This document shows positions 16,585 to 25,738 of a stretch of DNA of 64,000 nt, piece after piece (the first letter of the stretch is position 1; each line of letters opens with the position of its first letter). A program made the position numbers and the translations under genes. The DNA is taken from assembly GCA_963807015.1 (NCBI GenBank), contig CAWEAS010000033.1, positions 167,081 through 231,080 on the forward strand, given 5' to 3'. The notes beneath the pieces are model-generated. The model saw only the letters and a program-made list of their open reading frames with translations. It did no database searches and was not told the DNA's origin. This DNA comes from JAJPKK01 sp963807015 (GTDB taxonomy: Bacteria > Pseudomonadota > Alphaproteobacteria > Rhizobiales > Xanthobacteraceae).

Positions 16585-17856
16585 TCAGGGCGCTGGCGGT
16601 GGCGGCGCGCTTGTTTTGACGGGATTGCCATCGGCGAGATCGACCATCGGATCGAGCACGACCTTGTCACCTGCCTTGATGCCGTCGCTCACTTCGACCT
16701 GCGCGCCGAGATCGCGCGCGACCGTGACTTTTCGAATCCTGGCGACATCGTTGTCGACCACCGCCACTTGCAAACCTTTTTGATTAAAAATCATCGCATT
16801 TGCCGGGACGAGCAAAGACGGCGTCTTGCGCGGAATGTCGAGTTCGACGGTGCAGTACACTCCGGGCGTCAAAGCGCCGTCGGGATTGGGAACGTCGATT
16901 TCAACGAGCAGGGTGCGGGTGCCCTGTTGCAAAGCATCCGACATGCGCGTGACGCTTCCCGGGAACGCACGACCGGGCATCTCAGGCACGCGAATGACGG
17001 CGGGCACGCTGGTCGCAAGTCCGATGGCCTGGTCTTGGGGAACGAACACCTGGACGCGGATGACGTTGCTTTGCATCAGCGTGAACATGAACGTGGTCCC
17101 GGTCTGGACCAGACTGCCGACATCGACGGCGCGCTGCGTGATCACGCCGTCAAACGGCGCGACGATCTGCTGGTAGGCCCGCTGTTGCTTGAGAACACGG
17201 ATCAAACTCTGTTGCGCGGCGATATTGGCTTCGGCAACGTTGACTGCGGCCTGCTGGGCCTCGAGCGACAGACGATCCGTGTCGCCTAATTGAACCGTAG
17301 CCCACCCCTTCTTGACGAGGGTACCGACGCGATCGTTCGTCACCTGGGCGAGCTTCATGCTCGCCTGATTCTGACGCAGCGTCGCTTCGGTCTGCGTGAG
17401 CGTCGCCTCGGCTTGTGATATCTGGTGATCGAGCTCCGGCGCCGTAAGCTGCGCCAGCACGTCTCCGGCCTTGACGCGATCGCCGATGTCGACGTTGCGC
17501 TTTTCGATGTAGCCGTTGGCGCGCGCAAAAATGTTGGCGACGCTGAAAGCGTAGGTCGTACCCGGCAGCGTGACTTTGATGGTGTCGCCGCTCGAGTGCA
17601 CCGTGGCGATCTGCACGGTCGGCACGAAGTTGCGTTGCTGCAAGGCGTCGGCCGCGACTTGTGCCTCGCGCCCGTGCTCGCGCCACGTGCCATAGGAGAG
17701 GCCACCGGTCAGCAGCAGCACTGCGGTGATGCCGAACATCCAGCCGCCGCGGGCGTTACCGGCGGGGATGGGGATGTCTGGCGGCGGTGATGTCTTGACG
17801 GGCTCCGGCCGCTGTTTGCTCGTTTCCTCAACGATGAATGGCGTCATTTCGTTCAT
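16585..17856 (-). CDS. RND efflux periplasmic adaptor (membrane fusion protein)
   Basis: The 423-residue protein has a cytoplasmic Pro-rich N-terminus, one membrane segment (WMFGITAVLLLTGGLSYG), a split lipoyl domain (GYIEKRNVDIGDRVKAGDVL and APFDGVITQRAVDVGSLVQ), a helical hairpin between them and beta-barrel and proximal domains after. It joins the RND pump to an outer membrane channel. The permease gene precedes it and overlaps by four bases. The order permease-adaptor is less usual than adaptor-permease. No outer membrane factor gene is adjacent; a TolC-type gene exists at 43096-44577 but belongs to a copper operon. Confidence 0.93.
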   Translation of the reverse strand: MNEMTPFIVEETSKQRPEPVKTSPPPDIPIPAGNARGGWMFGITAVLLLTGGLSYGTWREHGREAQVAADALQQRNFVPTVQIATVHSSGDTIKVTLPGTTYAFSVANIFARANGYIEKRNVDIGDRVKAGDVLAQLTAPELDHQISQAEATLTQTEATLRQNQASMKLAQVTNDRVGTLVKKGWATVQLGDTDRLSLEAQQAAVNVAEANIAAQQSLIRVLKQQRAYQQIVAPFDGVITQRAVDVGSLVQTGTTFMFTLMQSNVIRVQVFVPQDQAIGLATSVPAVIRVPEMPGRAFPGSVTRMSDALQQGTRTLLVEIDVPNPDGALTPGVYCTVELDIPRKTPSLLVPANAMIFNQKGLQVAVVDNDVARIRKVTVARDLGAQVEVSDGIKAGDKVVLDPMVDLADGNPVKTSAPPPPAP

Positions 17857-20800
17857 TCGAGTTCTCGCTCTGCGAACACACCTTCGGCCGGCTTGCCGTC
17901 ATTGCCCGACCGCAACATCGCAAACAGATAGGGCACCACCAGAAGCGTCGTCGGCGTCGCAAAAAGCAGGCCACCTATCACCGCGCGCGCAAGCGCGGCG
18001 TTCTGTTCCTCGCCGGGGCTGCCGATCGCCATCGGGATCATGCCGACGATCATCGCCGCGGCCGTCATCAGCACCGGCCGGATGCGGGTGTGCCCCGCCT
18101 CCAGAGCCGCCTGAAAGGCGGTGCGGCCGGCAAGCTGTTGCTCGCGCGCAAAGGTGACGAGCAGGATCGAGTTCGCCGAGGCGACGCCGACCGCCATGAT
18201 CGCGCCCATCAGCGACGGCACGTTGAGCGTTGTGCCGGTGATGTAGAGCATCGTCATGATGCCGCAGAAAGTCGCCGGCAGAGCGAGGATGACGACAAAG
18301 GGGTCGCCGAAGTTCTGATAGTTCAAAACCATGAGCATGTAGACCAGCACGGCTGCGAACAGCAGTCCGATGCCGAGGTTTCGAAACGAGTCGCTCATGC
18401 TTTGAATCTGTCCGACGATCTGGATCGTGTTGCCGGGCTTGAGCTGCTGTTGCAGTTCGGCGATGACCTTCTTGATGTCGTTGGCGGCCCCGCCGAGATC
18501 GCGGCCCTGCAGGCTGGCGTAGACCTCGTAAACCGGCTGGATGTTGGTTTGGTTGATATTGGTGGGGACGCTGTCGCGCTTGAAGGTCGCGACGTTCCCC
18601 AGCAATCCTGGGATGACCAGATTGCCCGCGGCAAGGATCGCCGACGACACCGGGGTGTTGGAGAGTTCGTTGAGCGAATCCACCTTCGGTTCGGGCGTCT
18701 GGACGGCGAGATAGTAAGGAATCCCCGAACTCGGGTCGGTCCAGAAATTGGGGGCGACCTGCTGCGACGAGCTCAGGCTGACATTAAGATTGGTGGCGAC
18801 GCTGCCCGCGTTGAGCCCAAGCTGCGCTGCGCGCGCGCGATCGATGGTCGCGTAGAACGCGGGCCCATTCACCTCCTGTTGAAGATGGGCGTCGGCAATC
18901 CCGGGGATTGCCGCGAGGCGCTTCTGCAGCTCCTTGGCGACGCGCAGGTTGTTGGCGCGGTCATAGCCGACCGTGCGCACGTCGATCTGCGCCGGAAGTC
19001 CGAAGTTCAGGATTTGCGTCACGATGTCGGCGGCCTGGAAATAGAACACCACCTGGGGAAACGCCTCATGCAAAGCCGGTCGCAGCTTGCGCAGATAGCT
19101 CTCGGTGGGCGCGTGGCCTTCCTTTAGCGCCACGAGGATGACGCCGTCGTTGACGCCGATGGTCGAGCCGTCGGCGAACGCGAGATTGTAGGCGCGTGCC
19201 GGCAGACCGATGTTGTCGACGATTCGCTCGCGGTCGTTTTCAGGGATGATCTCGCGAATCTTGTCCTCGACGGCCTGAAAGACTTGCTCGGTCGCCTCGA
19301 TGCGCGTTCCGGCCGGGGCGCGGACGTGGAGTTGAATCTGGCCGCCGTCGATGATCGGAAAGAAATCGCGGCCCACCATCATGAACATGACGCCGCCGAG
19401 CGCGAGCGCCAGGACGGATGCGATCGGCACAATGAAGCGGCGCCGCAGAAGGACGACGAGAAACTCCGAATAGCTGGTGCGCATGCGCTCGAAGGCGCGT
19501 TCGAATGCCTGGCTGATGCGGCCGAACACGCTTCGCGGCGCGCCGCCGTGATGCTGCTCGCCCTTGAGCAACAGGCCGATGGTGATCGGGGTCAACGTGC
19601 GCGACAGGCCGTAGGACGCCAGCATCGCAAACACAACGGCGAGGCCGAGCGGCGTGAAGAGATATTTGGCGGGACCGTCGAGGAAGACCACCGACGTGAA
19701 CACGCAGCTGATGGCAAGCGTCGAGACGAGTGTCGGAATTGCAATTCCGGCCGCGCCGTGGAGCGTCGCGGCGGGGAGCGGCATGCGCTCCTCGGTCAGC
19801 AGCCGATGGGTGTTCTCGATGGTGACCGTGGAATCGTCCACCAGGATGCCGACCGCGAGCGCAAGCCCGCCAAGCGTCATGGTGTTGAGCGTGTGGCCCA
19901 AAAGGAAGAGCGCGACGAGCGATGACAGGATCGCCAGCGGAATTGAAATCATCACCACGAGCGTCGATCGCCATGACCCGAGGAACAGTAAGATCATCAG
20001 CGCCGTGAGCCCGGCCGCGATGGCGCCTTCCCGCAACACGCCATCGATCGCTTCGGTGACGAATACCGATTGGTCGAAGAGTTCACCGATCGTCAGGCCG
20101 GCGGGGGCAGCAGCGCGCAGCGTCTTCAGCGCCGCGCGCACGCCGTTGACGACGTTGAGCGTCGATGCATTGCCGTTCTTGATGATGCTGAGCAGCACCG
20201 AGCGCCGGCCGTTCTCCCGCACGATGTTCTGTTGGACGAGCCAGCCGTCGTGAACCTGCCCGATGTCCTTCACGAAGAGGGTCGCGCCATTCGCGACCTT
20301 GATCGGGATATTGTTGAGGTCGGCGATCGTCGGCGGCGTCGCGTTGGTCCGCACGGTGTATTGGGTGTCACCCATCTTGGCGGTCCCGGAGGGGAGCGTC
20401 AGGTTTTGGGCATTGATGGCGTTCACCACGTCCGATGGCGTGAGGCCGCGCGATGCCAGCTTGCCGGGATCGATGTCGACCATGATCTGGCGGTACTTGC
20501 CGCCGGCCGGCGTCGGCAGGGTGACGCCCGGGACCGGCGCAAGCTGCTGGCGGACGCGGTAGATGCCGTAATCATAGAGCTGCTGCTCGCTGAGATTGTC
20601 CGAACTCAGGCTGAGCTGCAGCACCGGCACGCTGGAAGCGTTGTACTGGACGACGATCGGCGGCTGGATGCCGGCCGGCATCAGTGCACGAATGGCATTG
20701 GTCCCGGCGACGATCTGCGAGATGGCGAGGTCAAGATTGACGTCCGGTTGAAAGTAGATCTTTTGCACGGACAGCCCGTTCAACGTCTGGGCTTCCATGC

Positions 20801-21038
20801 TCTTGATGCCGTTGACGTTGGCGCTGATCGAATACTGGCTGTAGGTGGTAACGCGCTGCTCCATCTCCGGCGTGCTGAGCCCGGTGTAGGACCAGATCAC
20901 CGTGACGACCGGGATGTTGATTTCCGGAAAGATGTCCGCCGGCATGGAGCGAAAGGCGATCACGCCCAGAAACACGATCAGTGCCGCCAGCACATAGAAC
21001 GTGTGGGGAAATCGCAGCGCAAATCGGACTATGCCCAT
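17853..21038 (-). CDS. RND efflux transporter permease
   Basis: The 1061-residue inner membrane pump has the HAE-1-like arrangement of two six-helix halves each with a large periplasmic loop. The proton-relay Asp pair is visible in GILVDDSTVTIEN, and the second half ends in MGAIMAVGVASANSILLVTFA. The N-terminus MGIVRFALRFPHTFYVLAAL and EQRVTTYSQYSISANVNGIKSME are typical of the subfamily whose genes lie beside an adaptor and AraC or TetR regulators. GGAG precedes the start. Substrate cannot be inferred. Confidence 0.94.
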   Translation of the reverse strand: MGIVRFALRFPHTFYVLAALIVFLGVIAFRSMPADIFPEINIPVVTVIWSYTGLSTPEMEQRVTTYSQYSISANVNGIKSMEAQTLNGLSVQKIYFQPDVNLDLAISQIVAGTNAIRALMPAGIQPPIVVQYNASSVPVLQLSLSSDNLSEQQLYDYGIYRVRQQLAPVPGVTLPTPAGGKYRQIMVDIDPGKLASRGLTPSDVVNAINAQNLTLPSGTAKMGDTQYTVRTNATPPTIADLNNIPIKVANGATLFVKDIGQVHDGWLVQQNIVRENGRRSVLLSIIKNGNASTLNVVNGVRAALKTLRAAAPAGLTIGELFDQSVFVTEAIDGVLREGAIAAGLTALMILLFLGSWRSTLVVMISIPLAILSSLVALFLLGHTLNTMTLGGLALAVGILVDDSTVTIENTHRLLTEERMPLPAATLHGAAGIAIPTLVSTLAISCVFTSVVFLDGPAKYLFTPLGLAVVFAMLASYGLSRTLTPITIGLLLKGEQHHGGAPRSVFGRISQAFERAFERMRTSYSEFLVVLLRRRFIVPIASVLALALGGVMFMMVGRDFFPIIDGGQIQLHVRAPAGTRIEATEQVFQAVEDKIREIIPENDRERIVDNIGLPARAYNLAFADGSTIGVNDGVILVALKEGHAPTESYLRKLRPALHEAFPQVVFYFQAADIVTQILNFGLPAQIDVRTVGYDRANNLRVAKELQKRLAAIPGIADAHLQQEVNGPAFYATIDRARAAQLGLNAGSVATNLNVSLSSSQQVAPNFWTDPSSGIPYYLAVQTPEPKVDSLNELSNTPVSSAILAAGNLVIPGLLGNVATFKRDSVPTNINQTNIQPVYEVYASLQGRDLGGAANDIKKVIAELQQQLKPGNTIQIVGQIQSMSDSFRNLGIGLLFAAVLVYMLMVLNYQNFGDPFVVILALPATFCGIMTMLYITGTTLNVPSLMGAIMAVGVASANSILLVTFAREQQLAGRTAFQAALEAGHTRIRPVLMTAAAMIVGMIPMAIGSPGEEQNAALARAVIGGLLFATPTTLLVVPYLFAMLRSGNDGKPAEGVFAERELE

Positions 21039-21210
21039 CTATCGGCTCCGGCCGGCGGCGTAGCGGCGCGGTCCGGACAGGGGCCGCGGTCACCACGACA
21101 TCAGCCGTGATTTGGCGATCGATTGGCGGGCCGCTTTACCCGGATTGCTGCCGTTGGCGCCCTCTTGCTGCGATGCAGTATTTTTCGCGGGCGCTGCAAT
21201 AACGAAGCCG

Positions 21211-21849
21211 TTAACAGCCGGCCGCCGCTGCCAATGCCGCTCCGGTGGGATTGGAAAGAATGGTCGGAGCGGGAGCCGCGATGCCCCCCGAGCAGGCCAG
21301 CGGACGCGCGGGCAAGGGCGTCGGTGGGGGCACGACGGAAGTCGGCGGTGGCGCGACTGGAGTGATCGCGATGGGGTTGGCGTTCGCGGTCGGCACGGCC
21401 ACCGGCAGGATCGGGCTGATGCCGGCCAGGCCGAGATCAGTTGCGCCGAGCGGAATGGCCGCTCCGCCCAGGGACGTCATCCCCGAGGTGGTCACGGCAC
21501 CGGAGCCCGGGACTGCCGAGAATCCCGCGGCGCACGGCGAGTTGCTCGACAGCGGATCGACAGTCGATGTCGGAACCGACGGGGGTGCGTCGGCGCAACC
21601 CCCGGTGGTTAGATCGGTTGGAGAGGGGCTGAGCCCACCGACGTAAAGCGAAGTTGCACCCAACGGGACTGCACTGCCGCCGACCGGCACAGCCGTGACG
21701 ATGGTCCCCAACTGCGATGCGCTCCCGGTATCCGCCATGGGCGCATCCGCTGTCTGCGCGGCGGCGAAGTTGGCTGCCAGCAGCACGAAGACCAGCACGC
21801 ATGCGGTCTTGAGGAGACCGCCTATCGAAACCGCCGCAGGTCGCAGCAT
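21211..21849 (-). CDS. Secreted Ala/Pro/Gly-rich protein with internal duplication
   Basis: The 212-residue protein has a signal peptide (VLVFVLLAANFAAAQTAD) and a low-complexity mature part. Two similar segments stand out: GGSAVPLGATSLYVGGLSP and GGAAIPLGATDLGLAGISP, separated by a Cys-containing stretch (GGCADAPPS...SNSPCAAG) and with a final Cys pair. I recognise no enzyme family. It lies upstream of the RND permease on the same strand, 172 bases away. The ribosome site is weak and codon use is biased by composition, so expression is likely but not certain. Confidence 0.6.
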   Translation of the reverse strand: MLRPAAVSIGGLLKTACVLVFVLLAANFAAAQTADAPMADTGSASQLGTIVTAVPVGGSAVPLGATSLYVGGLSPSPTDLTTGGCADAPPSVPTSTVDPLSSNSPCAAGFSAVPGSGAVTTSGMTSLGGAAIPLGATDLGLAGISPILPVAVPTANANPIAITPVAPPPTSVVPPPTPLPARPLACSGGIAAPAPTILSNPTGAALAAAAGC

Positions 21850-22090
21850 CGCTTGTTTCGCCTGAACTTTGGTGCCGACATAGAGTTATGCGGGCGGGTC
21901 AGGCTCTGCTTTCAGCCGATTGCTCCAAATTGCTCTGGATTGTCGTATCGCGGGTACCATCCCGGCTACGCGGTTTCATCAGTGATCGTTTGAGATGACA
22001 CGACCGAAAAGCGGCGGCAATGTTGTGCCGCCGACTCATCAACCACGAAACAAAATTGGCGTCGGTTGAACGACGAAGACGATGTCGGTC

Positions 22091-22840
22091 TTACTCGAAG
22101 ACCGCCGCGATCTGATCGGTGTCGACGCCTTCCTTGGCGACGCGCAGGTCGTGATAGGCCACCACCGCCAGGACAGCGGAAAACGCGCTGACGATTGCTG
22201 TCCAGATCAGATTGACGATCAGCCCCACCGCCGTACCCGCGGTGTACGACATTCCCGCAATGACCCCCGCGCCGATCATTTGGAAAAGGCCGACGAGCAG
22301 CAACATTCCGAAAACCTTCCAACGGTAGCCCTTGGTCAGTTCCCGGCTTCGACCCATGCTGACGATTGGGCCGGCTCTCTCGACGACGCAGACCGGCACG
22401 GCGACGTACCACATGACGAACAGCATGACGCCGGGAAACACCAGAAGGATCGACGCGAGACCGACGCCCAGGGCAGCAAGGATCACCAGGCCAATGACGG
22501 GCAAGAATTGGCGCAGGCCGACCTGAATGGATTTGACGATATCGACCGGCCGCCCGCGCATGTCCTCGAACGCACCGTAAACAATGCTGGCCTGGGCCAC
22601 CGCACCCAGCAACGCCGACAGCAAGATACTGAGTATAAAGAGGGCAATGATGAAGCCAGAATCGGTGTCGATCTGACCTTGATAGAATGTGATGAAAACG
22701 GTCGGCAGGCTCGTAACCAATGTCACGGCGCAAAACACCACGAAATTGCGCGTCATGACTGAGAAGGCATCGTTGATGGTGCGACCGACGCGAAAATCGC
22801 GTTCAGCGAAGCGACTGGCAGGCAACGAAGTGTCTGTCAT
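22091..22840 (-). CDS. Multipass membrane protein, YciC/DUF7847-like, copy 2
   Basis: The 249-residue protein has about five or six membrane segments and starts at 22840 behind TTGAGGAGGGAC. Conserved features shared with its neighbour are FRVGRTINDAFSVMTRNF, YGAFEDMRGRPVDIVKSI, VFPGVMLFVMWYVAVPVCVVE, MGRSRELTKGYRWKVFG and the final VAYHDLRVAKEGVDTDQIAA. This layout resembles YciC-like or glycerophosphodiesterase membrane-domain proteins of unknown role. It is downstream of its paralogue at 23003-23746, from which it is separated by a terminator-like hairpin, so it probably has its own promoter. Confidence 0.8.
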   Translation of the reverse strand: MTDTSLPASRFAERDFRVGRTINDAFSVMTRNFVVFCAVTLVTSLPTVFITFYQGQIDTDSGFIIALFILSILLSALLGAVAQASIVYGAFEDMRGRPVDIVKSIQVGLRQFLPVIGLVILAALGVGLASILLVFPGVMLFVMWYVAVPVCVVERAGPIVSMGRSRELTKGYRWKVFGMLLLVGLFQMIGAGVIAGMSYTAGTAVGLIVNLIWTAIVSAFSAVLAVVAYHDLRVAKEGVDTDQIAAVFE

Positions 22841-22957
22841 CCTGTCCCTCCTCAAGCGCCGACTCTGTCTGCGGCCGCACATTCATTGCGACGGCACATT
22901 GCCGCGATCTCTTGGCTTTGACTACCGGCGTTGCCGCTCGATCCTTGCTCGAAAGAG

Positions 22958-22984
22958 TAGCAGGCCGCTTAACGCGGCCTGCTA
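22958..22984 (-). terminator. Terminator-like hairpin between the paralogous membrane protein genes
   Basis: TAGCAGGCCGC (22958-22968) pairs perfectly with GCGGCCTGCTA (22974-22984) around a five-base loop. It lies 19 bases beyond the stop of the upstream gene (23003-23746). The T tract is short (ACTCTTT), so termination strength is uncertain. Confidence 0.6.
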
Positions 22985-23002
22985 TTTTATCGGTCTGCAG
23001 TT

Positions 23003-23746
23003 TTATTCGAAGACGGCGGCAAGACGGTCCGTGGCGACGCCTTCCTTGGCAGCGCGCAGATCGTGATAGGCGACGAGGGCGAGGACCGCGGAGAAGGCAG
23101 CGAGAATTGCGGTCACCATCAGCTGGGCAGCAAGTCCGGCGAACGAACCCCCGGCCGTCACGCCGAGAACGACCCCACCGGCGACGGCGTTGGCAAAGAA
23201 CATCATCACCATGATGCCGAAGATCTTCCAGCGATGTCCCTTGGTGAGATCGAGGCTTCGCCCCATGCTCTTGAACGGCCCGATCCGCTCGATGACGCAC
23301 GCGGGTGTCGCGACGTAGCACGCCGTCAGGACCATGAGTCCCGGGACGACGAGCACGATGATGCCTAGCATATAAAGCAGCCCGACGCTCACGGCGAGCA
23401 CGAGGAGGGGCAACAGTCGACCCAAGCCAATCCCCACCGACGTGAAGATGCGGACCGGCCGGCCGCGCAGGTCCTCGAAGGCGCCGTGCGCCAGCACAGC
23501 CTGGCTCAGCAACGCCAGGACGTAACCGATCGCCATGCCAAGGAACTGCCTTCCCATATCCGCGCCGCCTTCTAGCGGGCTGCGCGAGAGATAGAGGGCG
23601 GGCAAGCCGGTGATTGCGGTCAGCGTGCAGAACGGCAGGAAATTACGCACGGTTAACGCGAACGCGCGATTGAAGACGTTCCCGACGCGAAAATCGCTCT
23701 CCTGAAAGCGGGGAACCGGGGCTACGGGTAATGAAATGTCGGTCAT
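23003..23746 (-). CDS. Multipass membrane protein, YciC/DUF7847-like, copy 1
   Basis: This 247-residue paralogue of the protein at 22091-22840 begins at 23746 and shares FRVGNVFNRAFALTVRNF, HGAFEDLRGRPVRIFTS, VVPGLMVLTACYVATPACVIE, MGRSLDLTKGHRWKIFG and the final VAYHDLRAAKEGVATDRLAAVFE. The last ~20 residues of the two proteins are nearly identical, which points to a tandem duplication. Several hydrophobic segments place it in the inner membrane. No catalytic residues are apparent and the function is unknown. Confidence 0.8.
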   Translation of the reverse strand: MTDISLPVAPVPRFQESDFRVGNVFNRAFALTVRNFLPFCTLTAITGLPALYLSRSPLEGGADMGRQFLGMAIGYVLALLSQAVLAHGAFEDLRGRPVRIFTSVGIGLGRLLPLLVLAVSVGLLYMLGIIVLVVPGLMVLTACYVATPACVIERIGPFKSMGRSLDLTKGHRWKIFGIMVMMFFANAVAGGVVLGVTAGGSFAGLAAQLMVTAILAAFSAVLALVAYHDLRAAKEGVATDRLAAVFE

Positions 23747-23970
23747 GATCTGCGTCCCTGTGACCTGGATTTGCCCCATTAGTCTAGTCACGCGGAGTCG
23801 CAGGATGGTTCACGTGATTCGATGCACCGCAAAAATCGCTCCCCCATCGCTTTCGGAGCAATCTTGCGTCAAACTGCCTCAGAGCGTTGTTCGAACTGGA
23901 TGGATACGTTCTGGCGGGGATCAGTCGTTCATCCATTCATATGCAAAGTGATTGCCGGAGCACGATCAGC

Positions 23971-25428
23971 ATGAGTGTCGCTGTCCGCCGGTATGTGCGG
24001 TCTAGTGTGCGCGAAACCGACCCGTTCGATCTGGCGTTTGCCGGATTGGTAGCGCTGCTGGTGATACTCGTCGGTCTGACGTTTCGGGAATACGCGGTCT
24101 CGAATGACGAGGGGTTGCAGCAGCAGTACGGCGAACTGATCGTCGCCTACTACAGGAGCGGGTTCACCGACCGCGCGGTGTTCAACTTCGGCAACCTCTA
24201 TCTTTACGGCGGCCTGTTCGACATCATCGCCGTGTTCTTCACGCACCTGTTGCCTTTCAACATCTACGACATCCGCCACCTGCTCAGCGCGCTTGCGGGC
24301 GTCGGCGGGGTGGTGGCGGTATGGGGCACCGCCCGCATGATTGCCGGGCCGCGCGCCGGCTTTTTCGCTGCCGTTGCACTTGCGACATGCGGGGTCTGGT
24401 ACGGCGGCATGTTCAATCACACAAAGGACGTTCCGTTTGCCGCGGCCGTGATGGGTGCGATCTTTTTCCTGCTGCGCGCGATGCATGACCTGCCGAAGCC
24501 GCGCTGGCGCGACGTCCTGTGGTTCGGGTTCCTGCTCGGCTGCGCGCTGGGACTGCGCGTGATCGGCCTGTTGATGATCGGGTTCGTCGCCGTTGCAATC
24601 GTGCTGCAGATCTGGGCCGATCGGACCGACTGGCGCCAGTTTTTCCGCGCAGGAACGCAGTCCGCGCTGCGCTTCGTTCCGGCCTTCGCCCTGGCTTACG
24701 TCATCATGGTCGCGTCATGGCCATGGGCATCGCTCGATCTTCTAAATCCCCTTCGCGCGGTCTTCGCGTTTGCGCACTTTCACTATCCGATCCGCACCCT
24801 CCTCGCCGGCCAAGTCTATTTGATGAATGAGGTGCCGCGCTGGTACGAGCCGGAATACATCGCCATCAAGCTGCCGCTTGTCATGCTCGCGAGCGCTTGC
24901 ATTGCAGTCCTTGCAGCAGGATGGGCGGCGATCACCCGCGCCGGCGATCCGCTTAATCACAGGAGCAGGCAGGACATCGCGATTTTGCTATTCGCCGTGG
25001 TATTCCCGCTGGCCTGCCAGATCGTCGGGAACGGGCCGTCGTTCACCGGCATGCGCCACTACCTTTTCGTCGTGCCGCCGATCGCGGCGCTGGCCGGAAT
25101 AGGGATTCAACTCGGCCTGTCATTTTTGGACCGGCAGGGGCGCTGGGCAGCCGCTGGTGCAATTGCGGTCGTTGCCGCGGCCTTCGTCGCCGATGTTGCG
25201 ACGCTGGTGCGGCTGCATCCTTACGAATATCTGTTCTTCAATTCGCTGGTCGGCGGGCTTGAGGGCGCATCGCGGCGCTATGAGACCGACTACTGGGTCA
25301 ACGTTATGCCCGCGGCGGTCAAGGAACTTGAGCACTTCATCGATTTCGACGGATCTCCGCACCGACCCGACGCATCGGACCCCGTACCTGGTCGCGGTAT
25401 GCGGGGAACGCGTGTCGTTCGAGAATGA
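23971..25428 (+). CDS. GT-C (PMT/ArnT-like) glycosyltransferase, frameshifted near its 3' end
   Basis: The protein from ATG 23971 has a cytoplasmic N-terminus, about ten membrane helices and the early periplasmic loop EYAVSNDEGLQQQYGELIV, where GT-C enzymes carry catalytic acidic residues. It also has YGGMFNHTKDVPFAAA and a late FTGMRHYLFVVPPIAAL. Such enzymes use polyprenyl-phosphate sugars as donors. The frame changes between about 25345 and 25390: the continuing homologous sequence (YLVAVCGERVSFENEA...) is in another frame to 25675. In this frame the last ~25 residues are therefore spurious. An extra base (or loss of two) would explain it. Confidence 0.75.
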   Translation: MSVAVRRYVRSSVRETDPFDLAFAGLVALLVILVGLTFREYAVSNDEGLQQQYGELIVAYYRSGFTDRAVFNFGNLYLYGGLFDIIAVFFTHLLPFNIYDIRHLLSALAGVGGVVAVWGTARMIAGPRAGFFAAVALATCGVWYGGMFNHTKDVPFAAAVMGAIFFLLRAMHDLPKPRWRDVLWFGFLLGCALGLRVIGLLMIGFVAVAIVLQIWADRTDWRQFFRAGTQSALRFVPAFALAYVIMVASWPWASLDLLNPLRAVFAFAHFHYPIRTLLAGQVYLMNEVPRWYEPEYIAIKLPLVMLASACIAVLAAGWAAITRAGDPLNHRSRQDIAILLFAVVFPLACQIVGNGPSFTGMRHYLFVVPPIAALAGIGIQLGLSFLDRQGRWAAAGAIAVVAAAFVADVATLVRLHPYEYLFFNSLVGGLEGASRRYETDYWVNVMPAAVKELEHFIDFDGSPHRPDASDPVPGRGMRGTRVVRE

Positions 25429-25675
25429 AGCCGAGCCTCGCCTCAAATTCACGGCAGACTGGAATCAGGCCGACTTCTTCATCGCGCCGACGCACATGGA
25501 TTGCGATCGCGTGCTCCGCGGCAAGGTCGTGGGCGTGATCGAGCGGGTCGGCGTTCCGATCGGCGTGGTGAAGGATCTGCGCGGTGTCAGCCCGCAGGCG
25601 CGCTGGGCACCGGTTGCGGTCGCGTATGGGACCGCCGACAGACCCTTCTCTCACGCGTCGAAACGCGGCGGCTAA
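25345..25675 (+). pseudogene. Out-of-frame C-terminal part of the GT-C glycosyltransferase
   Basis: Shifted by one base from the main frame, this stretch reads YLVAVCGERVSFENEA, FTADWNQADFFIAPTHMDC and VIERVGVPIGVVKDLRGVS, which look like a genuine conserved C-terminal domain and not a shadow. The stop at 25673-25675 is followed at once by a terminator hairpin (25681-25703), as expected for the true gene end. Together with 23971-25345 it makes a gene of about 568 codons. Whether the frameshift is biological or an error is open. Confidence 0.75.
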
Positions 25676-25680
25676 CTGAA

Positions 25681-25703
25681 ATGGCCGGGACGAGCCCGGC
25701 CAT
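25681..25703. terminator. Bidirectional terminator hairpin
   Basis: ATGGCCGGG and CCCGGCCAT form nine-base arms with loop ACGAG. The hairpin lies between the end of the GT-C gene (plus strand) and the end of sodB (minus strand), and AATTCTT follows on the plus strand. Confidence 0.65.
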
Positions 25704-25738
25704 AATTCTTCGCAGAGATCAGGACGATCCGCCGCGCG

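Noticed and set aside
17838..19127. Long plus-strand frame opposite the RND permease
   Set aside because: Antisense shadow of a complete RND transporter.
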